From JBOGVA01 sp050692195 (GTDB lineage Bacteria; Actinomycetota; UBA4738): a stretch of 10,662 nucleotides of DNA. Numbering within the stretch: the first letter of the stretch is position 1; each line of letters begins with the position of its first letter. Position numbers and translations under genes: made by a program. The notes beneath the pieces are model-generated. The model saw only the letters and a program-made list of their open reading frames with translations. It was not told the origin of the DNA and ran no database searches. Positions 1 to 5,590 of the stretch are shown piece by piece. The stretch spans positions 1 through 10,662 of the forward strand of contig JBOGVA010000068.1 in the NCBI GenBank assembly GCA_050692195.1. The letters are read 5' to 3'.

Positions 1-2
1 CC

Positions 3-26
3 CTGGTGGAGGAGATGAAGGGGTGA
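3..26 (+). CDS. C-terminal tail of an upstream gene (partial)
   Basis: The first bases read as an open frame ending LVEEMKG and then a TGA stop at 24-26. The acidic/basic helix-like ending and the plus-strand orientation shared with the rest of the window make a real gene end plausible. Seven residues are too few to assign a family. It would lie 58 bp before pncB, so the two could be co-transcribed. Confidence 0.35.
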   Translation: MVEEMKG

Positions 27-39
27 GTGTCCAGCCACA

Positions 40-63
40 GGGGGGCGGGCGGGCCGCGAAGGG
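40..63 (+). other. Putative G-quadruplex motif in the pncB leader
   Basis: Four G-runs (40-45, 47-49, 51-53, 61-63) separated by loops of 1, 1 and 7 bases fit the G3+N1-7 pattern on the coding strand, 22 bp before the pncB start. If transcribed it would lie in the 5' leader. GC-rich genomes produce such patterns by chance. Confidence 0.35.
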
Positions 64-84
64 TTCCCTCTGGTCGGTGGGGTT

Positions 85-1269
85 GTGGTGACCTCCGAAC
101 CGCACGTGGCCTCGCCGGCCGAGATCAAGGCCGGCGAGGTCACCGACGTCTATTTCCTCCACGGGCAACAGGTTCTCGTGGAGGAAGGGGAGAACCCCCA
201 CGTCGTGGCCGAGATCCGTGCCAGCTCGTTCCCCCGCGACTGGGGATGGTGTGTGTTCGCCGGGCTGGACGAAGCCCTATGGCTGCTCGAAGGCCACAAC
301 CTCGAGGTCCAAGCCCTGCCCGAGGGTAGCGTGTTCTACCCCGAGGAACCGGTGATGGTGGTGGCCGGCCCCTATCTCGAGTTCGGGCTTCTGGAGACGG
401 CGCTCCTCGGGCTGCTCTGCCAGTCCAGCGGCATCGCCACCATGGCCGCTCGCTGTCGTCTGGCCGCCGGCACCCGTCCTGTCTACTCCTTCGGCGCACG
501 GCGGATGCACCCGGCCATCGCCCCCATGATCGACAGGGCCGCCTACATCGGCGGTTGCGACGGCGTTGCCGTCGTGAAAAGTGCGGAAGTGCTCGGGCTC
601 ACCCCAGTGGGGACGATGGCCCACGCCCTCATCGTGATCCTGGGCGAGGAAAGGGCGTGGCGGGGGTTTGACCGGCACATGGACCGGAGGGTGCCCCGGG
701 TGGCCCTCGTCGATACGTTCCAGGACGAGAAGTTCGGAGCGGTGGCCGCCGCCCTCACGATAGGGAAGAATCTGGCCGCCGTGCGATTGGACACTCCCGC
801 GTCGAGGCGGGGGAACTTCGCGGCGATCCTTCGAGAGGTCCGCTGGGAGCTGGACGAGCGGGGGTTCAACGGCGTGAAGCTCTTCGCGTCCGGGGGGATC
901 GACGAGGCCAAGATCCTGGAGCTCAACCGATTCGCGGATGCCTACGGAGTAGGTACGTCGATCAGCAACGCCGCGGTCGTCGACTTCGCCCTCGACATCG
1001 TCGAGGTCGCCGGGAAGGCCCGCGCCAAGCGGGGGAAGCTCTCCGGAAGGAAGCTCCTCTGGGAGTGCCGCGAGTGCCTGAACAGGGGGATCGCTCCTGC
1101 CAGGCGGCTGGGGCATTGCCCCCGCTGCGGCCACCGCGTCCGCTCTCTTCTGGAGACCTTCATCTCCAAGGGCAGGAGGAGAGGCAGGGCGCCTTCGGCG
1201 CACGATCTTCGCGAGCTTGCTCTGCAGCAGCTTGCTGGCGCCCCCGATCCATTCGGGCGGAAAGAATGA
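85..1269 (+). CDS. pncB: Nicotinate phosphoribosyltransferase, with C-terminal zinc-binding motif
   Basis: This is a cytosolic NAD-salvage enzyme joining nicotinate to PRPP to give nicotinate mononucleotide, with ATP hydrolysis. The 394-residue product has the family layout: an N-terminal domain (about 10-115), then a barrel with FGARR (137-141), the GTMAH stretch with His180, the RLDTP strand (234-238), the ASGG phosphate-binding loop (268-271) and GVGTSISN (288-295). The C-terminal segment carries two CxxC pairs (Cys328/331 and Cys345/348). This resembles the four-cysteine zinc knuckle known from the archaeal-type enzyme of Thermoplasma acidophilum, so this is the short archaeal-like subtype rather than the longer E. 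coli PncB. The start is GTG with a G-rich Shine-Dalgarno sequence (GGTGGGG) just before it; an adjacent GTG at 88 is equally possible. gcvH follows after 73 bp. The family is confident; a quinolinate phosphoribosyltransferase is less likely because of the FGARR and zinc-knuckle pattern. Confidence 0.9.
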   Translation: MVTSEPHVASPAEIKAGEVTDVYFLHGQQVLVEEGENPHVVAEIRASSFPRDWGWCVFAGLDEALWLLEGHNLEVQALPEGSVFYPEEPVMVVAGPYLEFGLLETALLGLLCQSSGIATMAARCRLAAGTRPVYSFGARRMHPAIAPMIDRAAYIGGCDGVAVVKSAEVLGLTPVGTMAHALIVILGEERAWRGFDRHMDRRVPRVALVDTFQDEKFGAVAAALTIGKNLAAVRLDTPASRRGNFAAILREVRWELDERGFNGVKLFASGGIDEAKILELNRFADAYGVGTSISNAAVVDFALDIVEVAGKARAKRGKLSGRKLLWECRECLNRGIAPARRLGHCPRCGHRVRSLLETFISKGRRRGRAPSAHDLRELALQQLAGAPDPFGRKE

Positions 1270-1290
1270 AGCTCGTATCGTGAAGGAACC

Positions 1291-1320
1291 GCCGGAGAGA
1301 CGGCCTGCCACCGATCCGGC
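1291..1320 (+). other. Possible hairpin in the gcvH leader
   Basis: GCCGGA (1291-1296) is complementary to TCCGGC (1315-1320) around an 18-base loop, ending ten bases before the gcvH ribosome site. It could form a leader stem, but the gap is too short for a full glycine riboswitch and no T-tract follows. Confidence 0.25.
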
Positions 1321-1342
1321 ACCGGCCAGAGGGAGGAGTCAG

Positions 1343-1741
1343 ATGGAGTTTCCGGAAGATCTCAAGTACTCCAAGGAACATGAGTGGGCCAGGCGGGACG
1401 GGGACCTCGTCCGCGTGGGCATCTCGGACTTCGCGCAGGATGCCCTGGGGGACGTGGTCTACGTGGATCTCCCAGAGGTCGGGGCCGAGCTGAAGGCGGG
1501 CCAGCCGTTCGGCGAAGTCGAGTCGACCAAGTCCGTGTCCGACCTCTTCGCACCCATCTCAGGGACGGTCGTGGAGCGCAACGAGCAGCTCGCCGACTCG
1601 CCGGAGATCGTGAACCGCAGTCCCTACGACGAGGGGTGGATGGTTCTGGTGCAGCCGACGGACCTGTCGCAGATGGAGGCTCTGCTGGACGCTGCGGCCT
1701 ACCGTGACCTGACGGAGAAAGACTCCGGGGAGAGCAAGTAG
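1343..1741 (+). CDS. gcvH: Glycine cleavage system H protein (lipoyl carrier)
   Basis: H protein shuttles the aminomethyl group from the P protein to the T protein on a lipoyl arm in the cytosolic glycine cleavage complex. The product is 132 residues, the usual family length. It begins with the typical KYSKEHEWAR segment (9-17), continues through GISDFAQDALGDVVYVDLP (26-44) and carries the lipoyl-attachment motif ESTKSVSD with the acceptor at Lys63. The C-terminal NRSPYDEGWMV block is also typical. The ATG at 1343 was chosen because the strong ribosome site GGGAGGAG (1331-1338) lies five bases upstream and the encoded N-terminus matches the family. An upstream in-frame extension to 1217 would overlap pncB and adds unrelated sequence. 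The partner P protein subunits are encoded at 6515-9329; T protein and lipoamide dehydrogenase are not in the window. Confidence 0.95.
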   Translation: MEFPEDLKYSKEHEWARRDGDLVRVGISDFAQDALGDVVYVDLPEVGAELKAGQPFGEVESTKSVSDLFAPISGTVVERNEQLADSPEIVNRSPYDEGWMVLVQPTDLSQMEALLDAAAYRDLTEKDSGESK

Positions 1742-1764
1742 CTGCGCGTGCCTGGCTGAACCTC

Positions 1765-1822
1765 AGAATCAGTCGATTCTCCTCTTGAGGGTGAGCCTAA
1801 CCTCGACCTCACTTGAGGTCGA
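1765..1822. promoter_or_regulatory. Cluster of palindromes upstream of garA (candidate operators)
   Basis: Three inverted repeats lie within 58 bp: AGAATC-agtc-GATTCT (1765-1780), CCTC-tt-GAGG (1781-1790) and TCGACCTC-actt-GAGGTCGA (1803-1822). The last two share CCTC...TTGAGG cores, a style seen in MerR-family operators. A downstream repeat of TCGACCTC sits at 1874-1881, inside GTCGA-gga-TCGAC (1866-1878). The longest palindrome ends three bases before the putative -35 box of garA, where an activator could bind. The FtsR-like MerR encoded in the same operon is the obvious candidate ligand, which is inference. The repeats lack a following T-tract, so a simple intrinsic terminator for gcvH is less convincing. 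Confidence 0.5.
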
Positions 1823-1825
1823 CTC

Positions 1826-1855
1826 TTGATCCTGACTTCACTGTTGGTATAGACT
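1826..1855 (+). promoter_or_regulatory. Putative housekeeping-sigma promoter of garA-ftsR
   Basis: A -35 box TTGATC (1826-1831) is followed after 16 bp by TATAGA (1848-1853), or after 18 bp by TAGACT (1850-1855), which fits the actinobacterial TANNNT form. Transcription would begin near 1860, giving a leader of about 35-55 nt before the garA start. It lies immediately downstream of the 1803-1822 palindrome. Confidence 0.5.
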
Positions 1856-1895
1856 CCCGAGCACCGTCGAGGATCGACCTCTCACGGATGGAGAG

Positions 1896-2369
1896 GTGCA
1901 TGGGGGGACGAGGGTGGTCTGCAGCAAATGTGGACATGCGAATCAGGACGATGCCCACTTCTGCTCGAACTGTGGGACTCCCCTGAAGGAGGAGACTACG
2001 GTCAGCTTCACGCCGATCGAGGCCGAAGAGGAAGCTGGAGAGGCCCCCGGTTCTCCCCATAGAGAGCTGGAGCCGGGGCAGGCCCTGCTGGTGGTTCAGC
2101 GCGGCCCGAACGCCGGATCGAAGTTCCTCATCGACAAGGACGTGACCACAGCCGGGCGCCACCCAGAGAGCGACATCTTCTTGGACGACGTGACCGTGTC
2201 ACGCCGGCACGCGGAGTTCAGGCGAGAGGACGGCAGGTTCTCCGTCCACGATGCGGGAAGCCTGAACGGGACGTACGTGAATCGCCAGAGAGTGGACGAC
2301 ACGCAGCTGGCGAATGGCGACGAGCTGCAGATCGGCAAGTTCAAGCTGACTTTCCACGTGGGGGAGTGA
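1896..2369 (+). CDS. garA: GarA-like FHA-domain regulator with N-terminal zinc ribbon
   Basis: In mycobacteria GarA binds and controls 2-oxoglutarate dehydrogenase and glutamate metabolism enzymes, and is switched off when a Thr in its N-terminal ETTS motif is phosphorylated by PknB/PknG and docks on its own FHA domain. This 157-residue product has a zinc ribbon (Cys9, Cys12, Cys23, Cys26), then EETTVSF (32-38) with candidate phosphoacceptors Thr34/Thr35, an acidic linker (41-60) and an FHA domain (about 64-155) with GRHP (87-90), SRRH (102-105) and NGTYVN (124-129). The FHA part is very close to mycobacterial GarA as I recall it; the zinc ribbon is the difference. The start is uncertain: GTG 1896 has GGAG only two bases away, while GTG 1914 (V7) follows a G-rich stretch and gives the common zinc-ribbon beginning MVCSKCG. 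The ftsR-like gene starts one base after the stop. No kinase gene is in the window. Confidence 0.85.
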   Translation: MHGGTRVVCSKCGHANQDDAHFCSNCGTPLKEETTVSFTPIEAEEEAGEAPGSPHRELEPGQALLVVQRGPNAGSKFLIDKDVTTAGRHPESDIFLDDVTVSRRHAEFRREDGRFSVHDAGSLNGTYVNRQRVDDTQLANGDELQIGKFKLTFHVGE

Positions 2370-2370
2370 G

Positions 2371-3066
2371 GTGGTCACCCGCAACTACATGTCGATCGGC
2401 GAGGTCCTGGTGACTCTCAAGACGGAGTTCCCGGACGTCACCATCTCCAAGATCAGGTTCCTCGAAGGTGAAGGGCTGATCGATCCGGAGCGGACGCCTT
2501 CCGGATACCGCAAGTTCCACGAGGAGGACGTCGGCCGGCTCCGCACGATTCTCCGCATGCAGAGGGACGAGTACCTTCCCTTGAAGGTCATCAAGGACCG
2601 GCTGGATCACAAGGAAGGGGAAGAGTCTCCGAAGAAAGTTGCCCTCGCACCGGGAGAGGACGATGTGGCCAGCCCCCCGACGGGCCTGCACATGTCGGTG
2701 GAGGAGCTGGCCGCGGCGACCGGTGTGGATCGCAACCGGATCCGCGAGTTGGAATCCTTCGGCATCCTGTGTTCACACGGCCTGAACGGGGATCGGTATT
2801 ACGACGGCGACGACTTCGTCGTCCTCTCCATCGCCAAGGACTTCTTCAAGTACGGGATCGAGCCCCGACATCTGACCATGTATCGCCATTTCGCCGAGCG
2901 TGAGGCGACGTTCTTTGAATCGATCGTCATGCCGATGCTTCGCCAGAAGAACCCCGACGCTCGAAAGGCCGCCGCCGAGAACCTGTCCGATCTCGCTGCG
3001 CTCTCCCGCAAGCTGAAGCAGGCCCTGCTCCGCTCGAACCTCCGACAGTACCTGCAGGGCGCCTGA
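2371..3066 (+). CDS. ftsR: MerR-family transcriptional regulator, FtsR/Rv1828 type
   Basis: This is a DNA-binding regulator of the group represented by M. tuberculosis Rv1828 and Corynebacterium glutamicum FtsR, the latter known as a regulator of ftsZ. The 231-residue product has an N-terminal MerR winged helix (about 7-75) with MSIGEVLVTLKTEFPDV and the family-typical TISKIRFLEGEGL, SGYRKF and YLPLKVIKDRL blocks. A variable linker (about 77-104) follows, then a second helix-turn-helix-like segment (about 106-135, MSVEELAAATGVDRNRIREL) and a helical C-terminus. No Cys-based metal or effector site is apparent. The start is GTG 2371, one base after the garA stop, with GGGGGAG in the end of garA acting as ribosome site; ATG 2389 is an alternative that matches the conserved MSIG start. 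The one-base spacing implies translational coupling with garA. The target genes here are unknown; autoregulation through the 1765-1822 palindromes is inference. Confidence 0.88.
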   Translation: MVTRNYMSIGEVLVTLKTEFPDVTISKIRFLEGEGLIDPERTPSGYRKFHEEDVGRLRTILRMQRDEYLPLKVIKDRLDHKEGEESPKKVALAPGEDDVASPPTGLHMSVEELAAATGVDRNRIRELESFGILCSHGLNGDRYYDGDDFVVLSIAKDFFKYGIEPRHLTMYRHFAEREATFFESIVMPMLRQKNPDARKAAAENLSDLAALSRKLKQALLRSNLRQYLQGA

Positions 3067-3074
3067 CGGCCGAT

Positions 3075-4349
3075 ATGCGGCCTCGCCTCTCGCCGGCAGC
3101 GGTGGCGCTGGCCGTTGGTCTGGCGATCCTCACGCCTATCGCCGGCTCCGGGGCGGTCTCGGCGGCTCCGGTCGGCGCGGTCGCCGATGCGCCGACTCTC
3201 ACTCAGGTCCCGCCATCAGGCTCGCCCACCGTCCTGGAGACGACGAGCCCGGCGCCGACCCCGCCCAGGGTCACGGCCCCTTCCGCGATCCTGCAGGATC
3301 TGGAGACGGGCCAGGTCCTCTTCAGCAGGGCTCCCGACCAACGGCGGCCCATCGCGAGCGTCACCAAGGTCATGACCGCGCTGGTGGTGCTGGAGAGCGA
3401 GAGCCCGTCCGCTTCCACCACCGTGACGGCGAACGCGGCGTCGCAGCGGGGGGCGGAGCTCGGGCTGGGGGTGGGGGAGCGGATCAGGGTCCGTGAGCTC
3501 CTCTACGCGATCCTCCTCCAGTCGGCCAACGACGCCGCGGTAGCTCTCGCCGAGCACGTGGCGGGGTCTGAGCCGGGGTTCGTCCTGATGATGAACCGCC
3601 GTGCCGATGTGATGGGTCTGTCCGGCACGCGCTTCTTCGGTCCTACCGGGCTCGACGACCGCGGCTATTCGACGGCGCAGGACATCGCGGCGATCACCCG
3701 CGCCGCTTACGAGTTCCCCCTCTTCGCGAGGATCGTCCGCACCAGGTTCAGAACCGTCCGATCCCTTACCGGACCCGCCCGCCGCATCCAGAACCGTAAC
3801 GTGCTGCTGTGGCGGTACTCCCCGACCATCGGGGTCAAGACCGGGTTCACCATGCCGGCCGGCCACTGCTTGGTCGCGGCGGCCCGGTGGGAGGGTCGCG
3901 AGCTGCTGGCGGTGGTCCTGGGGTCGCCGGAAGACGCGTTCGGCGACGGCGCGGCCCTGGTCGACTACGGCCTGCGCCGGTTCCGCCGGGTCACGCTGCT
4001 CGATCGGGGAGACTCGCTCGGCCAGATCGTGGTGGAGGGCCGGCCGGTACAGGCAGCCGCCGCAGAGCAGCTGGTCCAACTGGTGCGCGACGACCGCATC
4101 GACGAGATCGAGTACGTGCTTCGTCCGGTGGCCGGTCTCACCCTTCCGATCCTTGCCGGCCAGAAGATCGGTCGGGAGATCGTCTTCATCGGCGACCGCC
4201 GGGCCGGTGCCGTCGACGCGGTGGCGGCCGCCTCGGTGGCGCGAGGTCCGCCCGTGGCCCAACCTGCTGCCGGGCTGGGTTCCGCGATGCAGAGTGCGCT
4301 TCGCCTGGTGGCTGCCCTGTTCATGGCGCTGGTCGAAGCGTTCCTATAA
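3075..4349 (+). CDS. D-alanyl-D-alanine carboxypeptidase (PBP5/DacA-like, peptidase S11)
   Basis: This exported penicillin-binding protein should trim the terminal D-Ala from peptidoglycan pentapeptides outside the membrane. The 424-residue precursor has a signal peptide (1-30, hydrophobic core 8-28, likely cleavage after VSA) and a Pro/Ser/Thr-rich linker (about 38-66). The catalytic domain shows all three active-site motifs: SVTK (95-98, nucleophile Ser95), SAN (150-152) and KTG (255-257). Residues about 310-390 look like a degenerate PBP5 C-terminal beta domain (LRPVAGLTLPILAGQKIG). The last 18 residues (407-424) are hydrophobic and may anchor the protein in the membrane. It starts with ATG eight bases after the ftsR-like stop and has no good Shine-Dalgarno sequence, so it may depend on readthrough from upstream translation. 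Its stop codon overlaps a TATAAT box for hpt. Mycobacteria lack this gene at this place as far as I recall. Confidence 0.92.
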   Translation: MRPRLSPAAVALAVGLAILTPIAGSGAVSAAPVGAVADAPTLTQVPPSGSPTVLETTSPAPTPPRVTAPSAILQDLETGQVLFSRAPDQRRPIASVTKVMTALVVLESESPSASTTVTANAASQRGAELGLGVGERIRVRELLYAILLQSANDAAVALAEHVAGSEPGFVLMMNRRADVMGLSGTRFFGPTGLDDRGYSTAQDIAAITRAAYEFPLFARIVRTRFRTVRSLTGPARRIQNRNVLLWRYSPTIGVKTGFTMPAGHCLVAAARWEGRELLAVVLGSPEDAFGDGAALVDYGLRRFRRVTLLDRGDSLGQIVVEGRPVQAAAAEQLVQLVRDDRIDEIEYVLRPVAGLTLPILAGQKIGREIVFIGDRRAGAVDAVAAASVARGPPVAQPAAGLGSAMQSALRLVAALFMALVEAFL

Positions 4350-4350
4350 T
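4345..4350 (+). promoter_or_regulatory. Perfect -10 box (TATAAT) for a predicted leaderless hpt mRNA
   Basis: TATAAT lies over the last sense codon and stop of the carboxypeptidase gene. The hpt GTG begins eight bases after it, so initiation at the usual 7-9 bases downstream would place the first transcribed base at or next to the start codon. There is no Shine-Dalgarno sequence before that GTG. Only a weak -35 candidate (TTCATG at 4320-4325, 19-bp spacing) is visible. Confidence 0.55.
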
Positions 4351-4358
4351 CCACGGAC

Positions 4359-4982
4359 GTGTCGGAGATCGCGACGGTCCTGTTCACCGAAGGCCAGATC
4401 CGCGGCCGGGTTCGGGACCTGGGGCGGGCCATCACCCGCGACTACGCCGGCCGCTCCCCGGTCCTGATCTCGATCCTCAAGGGCGGGGTGGTGTTCCTGG
4501 CGGACCTGTTTCGTCAGATCGATCTCCCCGTCAGGATCGATTTCATGTCGATCTCCTCATACGGAGCCGGCTCGGAGGCCACCGGAGGGGTTGTTCGCAT
4601 CCTCAAAGACCTCGATCAAGACATCGGGGGCGAGCACGTCATCGTGGTGGAGGACATCATCGACACCGGGCTCACCCTGTCCTATCTCCTGGTCGCGCTC
4701 CGGGCCCGGGAGCCCGCTTCGCTGGAGATCTGCACGCTGCTCGACAAGAGCGCGCGTCGCATCCCGCCGCTGGACATCCGATACCGGGGCTTCGAGTGCC
4801 CGGACCGGTTCGTGATCGGGTACGGCCTCGATCACGATGAGCGCTACCGGAACCTCCCGATCATCCTGGCCCTGGACGACCAAGCGGCTCTGGCGGAAGA
4901 CCCGGACGCACTCACCGCCTTCCTCGGCCCGATGAGAGAGAGAGGCGGTGCTCCCGCGGGAAGCTCTCAACAAGGACTGTGA
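4359..4982 (+). CDS. hpt: Hypoxanthine phosphoribosyltransferase
   Basis: This cytosolic purine-salvage enzyme converts hypoxanthine (and usually guanine) plus PRPP to IMP or GMP. The 207-residue product contains the SILKGGVVFLADL block (38-50), DFMSISSYG (61-69), the PRPP-binding loop VVEDIIDTGLTL (96-107, with the expected catalytic Asp at 102) and the purine-binding FVIGYGLDHDERYRNLP region (151-167). About 20-25 residues after the core, the tail is low-complexity and Gly/Ser-rich. The start is GTG 4359, nine bases after the carboxypeptidase stop; it is supported by the family N-terminus and by the TATAAT box placed for leaderless transcription. In many actinomycetes hpt sits by tilS and ftsH; here it is in the garA/gcv neighbourhood instead. 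Confidence 0.93.
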   Translation: MSEIATVLFTEGQIRGRVRDLGRAITRDYAGRSPVLISILKGGVVFLADLFRQIDLPVRIDFMSISSYGAGSEATGGVVRILKDLDQDIGGEHVIVVEDIIDTGLTLSYLLVALRAREPASLEICTLLDKSARRIPPLDIRYRGFECPDRFVIGYGLDHDERYRNLPIILALDDQAALAEDPDALTAFLGPMRERGGAPAGSSQQGL

Positions 4983-5000
4983 CGCCGGTGTCGTAGCCAG

Positions 5001-5029
5001 TTGCCGGTCCTGGAAACGCTGGGTACAGT
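5001..5029 (+). promoter_or_regulatory. Putative promoter of the DUF151 nuclease gene
   Basis: TTGCCG (5001-5006) and TACAGT (5024-5029) are separated by an ideal 17 bp. The predicted start of transcription near 5036-5037 leaves a leader of only about 7-8 nt before the ATG at 5044, and no strong Shine-Dalgarno sequence is present, so translation is probably leaderless-like. Confidence 0.55.
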
Positions 5030-5043
5030 GAGACCGAGAGCCA

Positions 5044-5514
5044 ATGATCGAGTTGAACCTCGTCGGCGTGCGCGTTGAGCTTCCCACCAACCAGCCCATC
5101 GTGCTGCTGAAGGAGCGCGAAGGGGAACGCTACCTTCCCATCTGGATCGGTGCGATGGAGGCCACCGCGATTGCCTTCGCTCTCCAGGGCGTCGTCACTG
5201 CCCGCCCCATGACCCACGACCTGATGAAGAACGTCCTCGAGGAGATCGGCGTCCACGTGGAGCGCATCGTGATCACGGAGCTCAAGGACGGGACCTTCTA
5301 CGCGATCATTCAGATGTCCCAGAACGGTTCGCGCTACGAGATCTCGTCCCGCCCGAGCGATGCCATCGCCCTGGCCGTTCGGGTGAACGTCCCGATCTTC
5401 GCGAACGAGGAGGTCCTCTCGGAGGCCTCCATCGTCATCCGGGACGATGAGGAACAGGAGGTCGAGAAGTTCAGGGAGTTCCTGGACCAGGTGACGCCCG
5501 AGGACTTCGCCTAG
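5044..5514 (+). CDS. Bifunctional nuclease domain protein (DUF151, Rv1829-like)
   Basis: This belongs to the DUF151/BFN family, whose plant members are reported to have RNase and DNase activity; the bacterial role is not settled. The 156-residue product shows the family blocks YLPIWIGAMEATAI (30-43), RPMTHDLM (54-61), the SSRPSDAIALAVR block (101-113) and the acidic C-terminus ending VTPEDFA. The length is normal. The ATG at 5044 fits the conserved N-terminus MIELNLVGVRV. It occupies the same place relative to the two MerR genes as Rv1829 does in M. tuberculosis, except that the carboxypeptidase and hpt genes separate it from the ftsR-like gene. Its own promoter suggests independent expression. 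Confidence 0.9.
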   Translation: MIELNLVGVRVELPTNQPIVLLKEREGERYLPIWIGAMEATAIAFALQGVVTARPMTHDLMKNVLEEIGVHVERIVITELKDGTFYAIIQMSQNGSRYEISSRPSDAIALAVRVNVPIFANEEVLSEASIVIRDDEEQEVEKFREFLDQVTPEDFA

Positions 5515-5530
5515 GGGGGGCCGGCCCCTT
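5515..5530 (+). terminator. Possible weak terminator hairpin
   Basis: Directly after the nuclease stop lies GGGGCCGGCCCC (5517-5528), extendable by two G-U pairs to 5515-5530. As RNA it could form a short GC stem with a four-base loop, but no run of T follows, so termination would be inefficient. It could equally be a chance palindrome in GC-rich DNA. Confidence 0.25.
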
Positions 5531-5532
5531 CG

Positions 5533-5560
5533 TTGACAGCCTTCCCCTGCGTGGTAGCCT
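5533..5560 (+). promoter_or_regulatory. Promoter of the second MerR gene
   Basis: A consensus -35 box TTGACA (5533-5538) is followed after 16 bp by TAGCCT (5555-5560), a TANNNT-type -10. Transcription would begin near 5567, a few bases before the CCGTAATTACGG palindrome. Confidence 0.6.
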
Positions 5561-5571
5561 TCCTTACGCCC

Positions 5572-5583
5572 CCGTAATTACGG
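5572..5583. promoter_or_regulatory. Perfect 12-bp palindrome, candidate MerR operator
   Basis: CCGTAATTACGG is a perfect palindrome between the predicted transcription start and the ATG, and its end overlaps the ribosome site GGAG (5582-5585). The AT-rich centre stands out against the GC-rich surroundings. It is well placed for repression of the MerR gene by its own product, which is inference. Confidence 0.5.
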
Positions 5584-5590
5584 AGTTGTC

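Noticed and set aside
1270..1342. Glycine riboswitch upstream of gcvH
   Set aside because: The gap is only 73 bases, shorter than a single full aptamer, and I cannot place the conserved core elements. A GGAGAG and one short stem are not enough.
1217..1342. Extended gcvH start at 1217
   Set aside because: It would overlap pncB and add 42 residues with no family match, whereas ATG 1343 has a strong ribosome site and the normal H-protein start.
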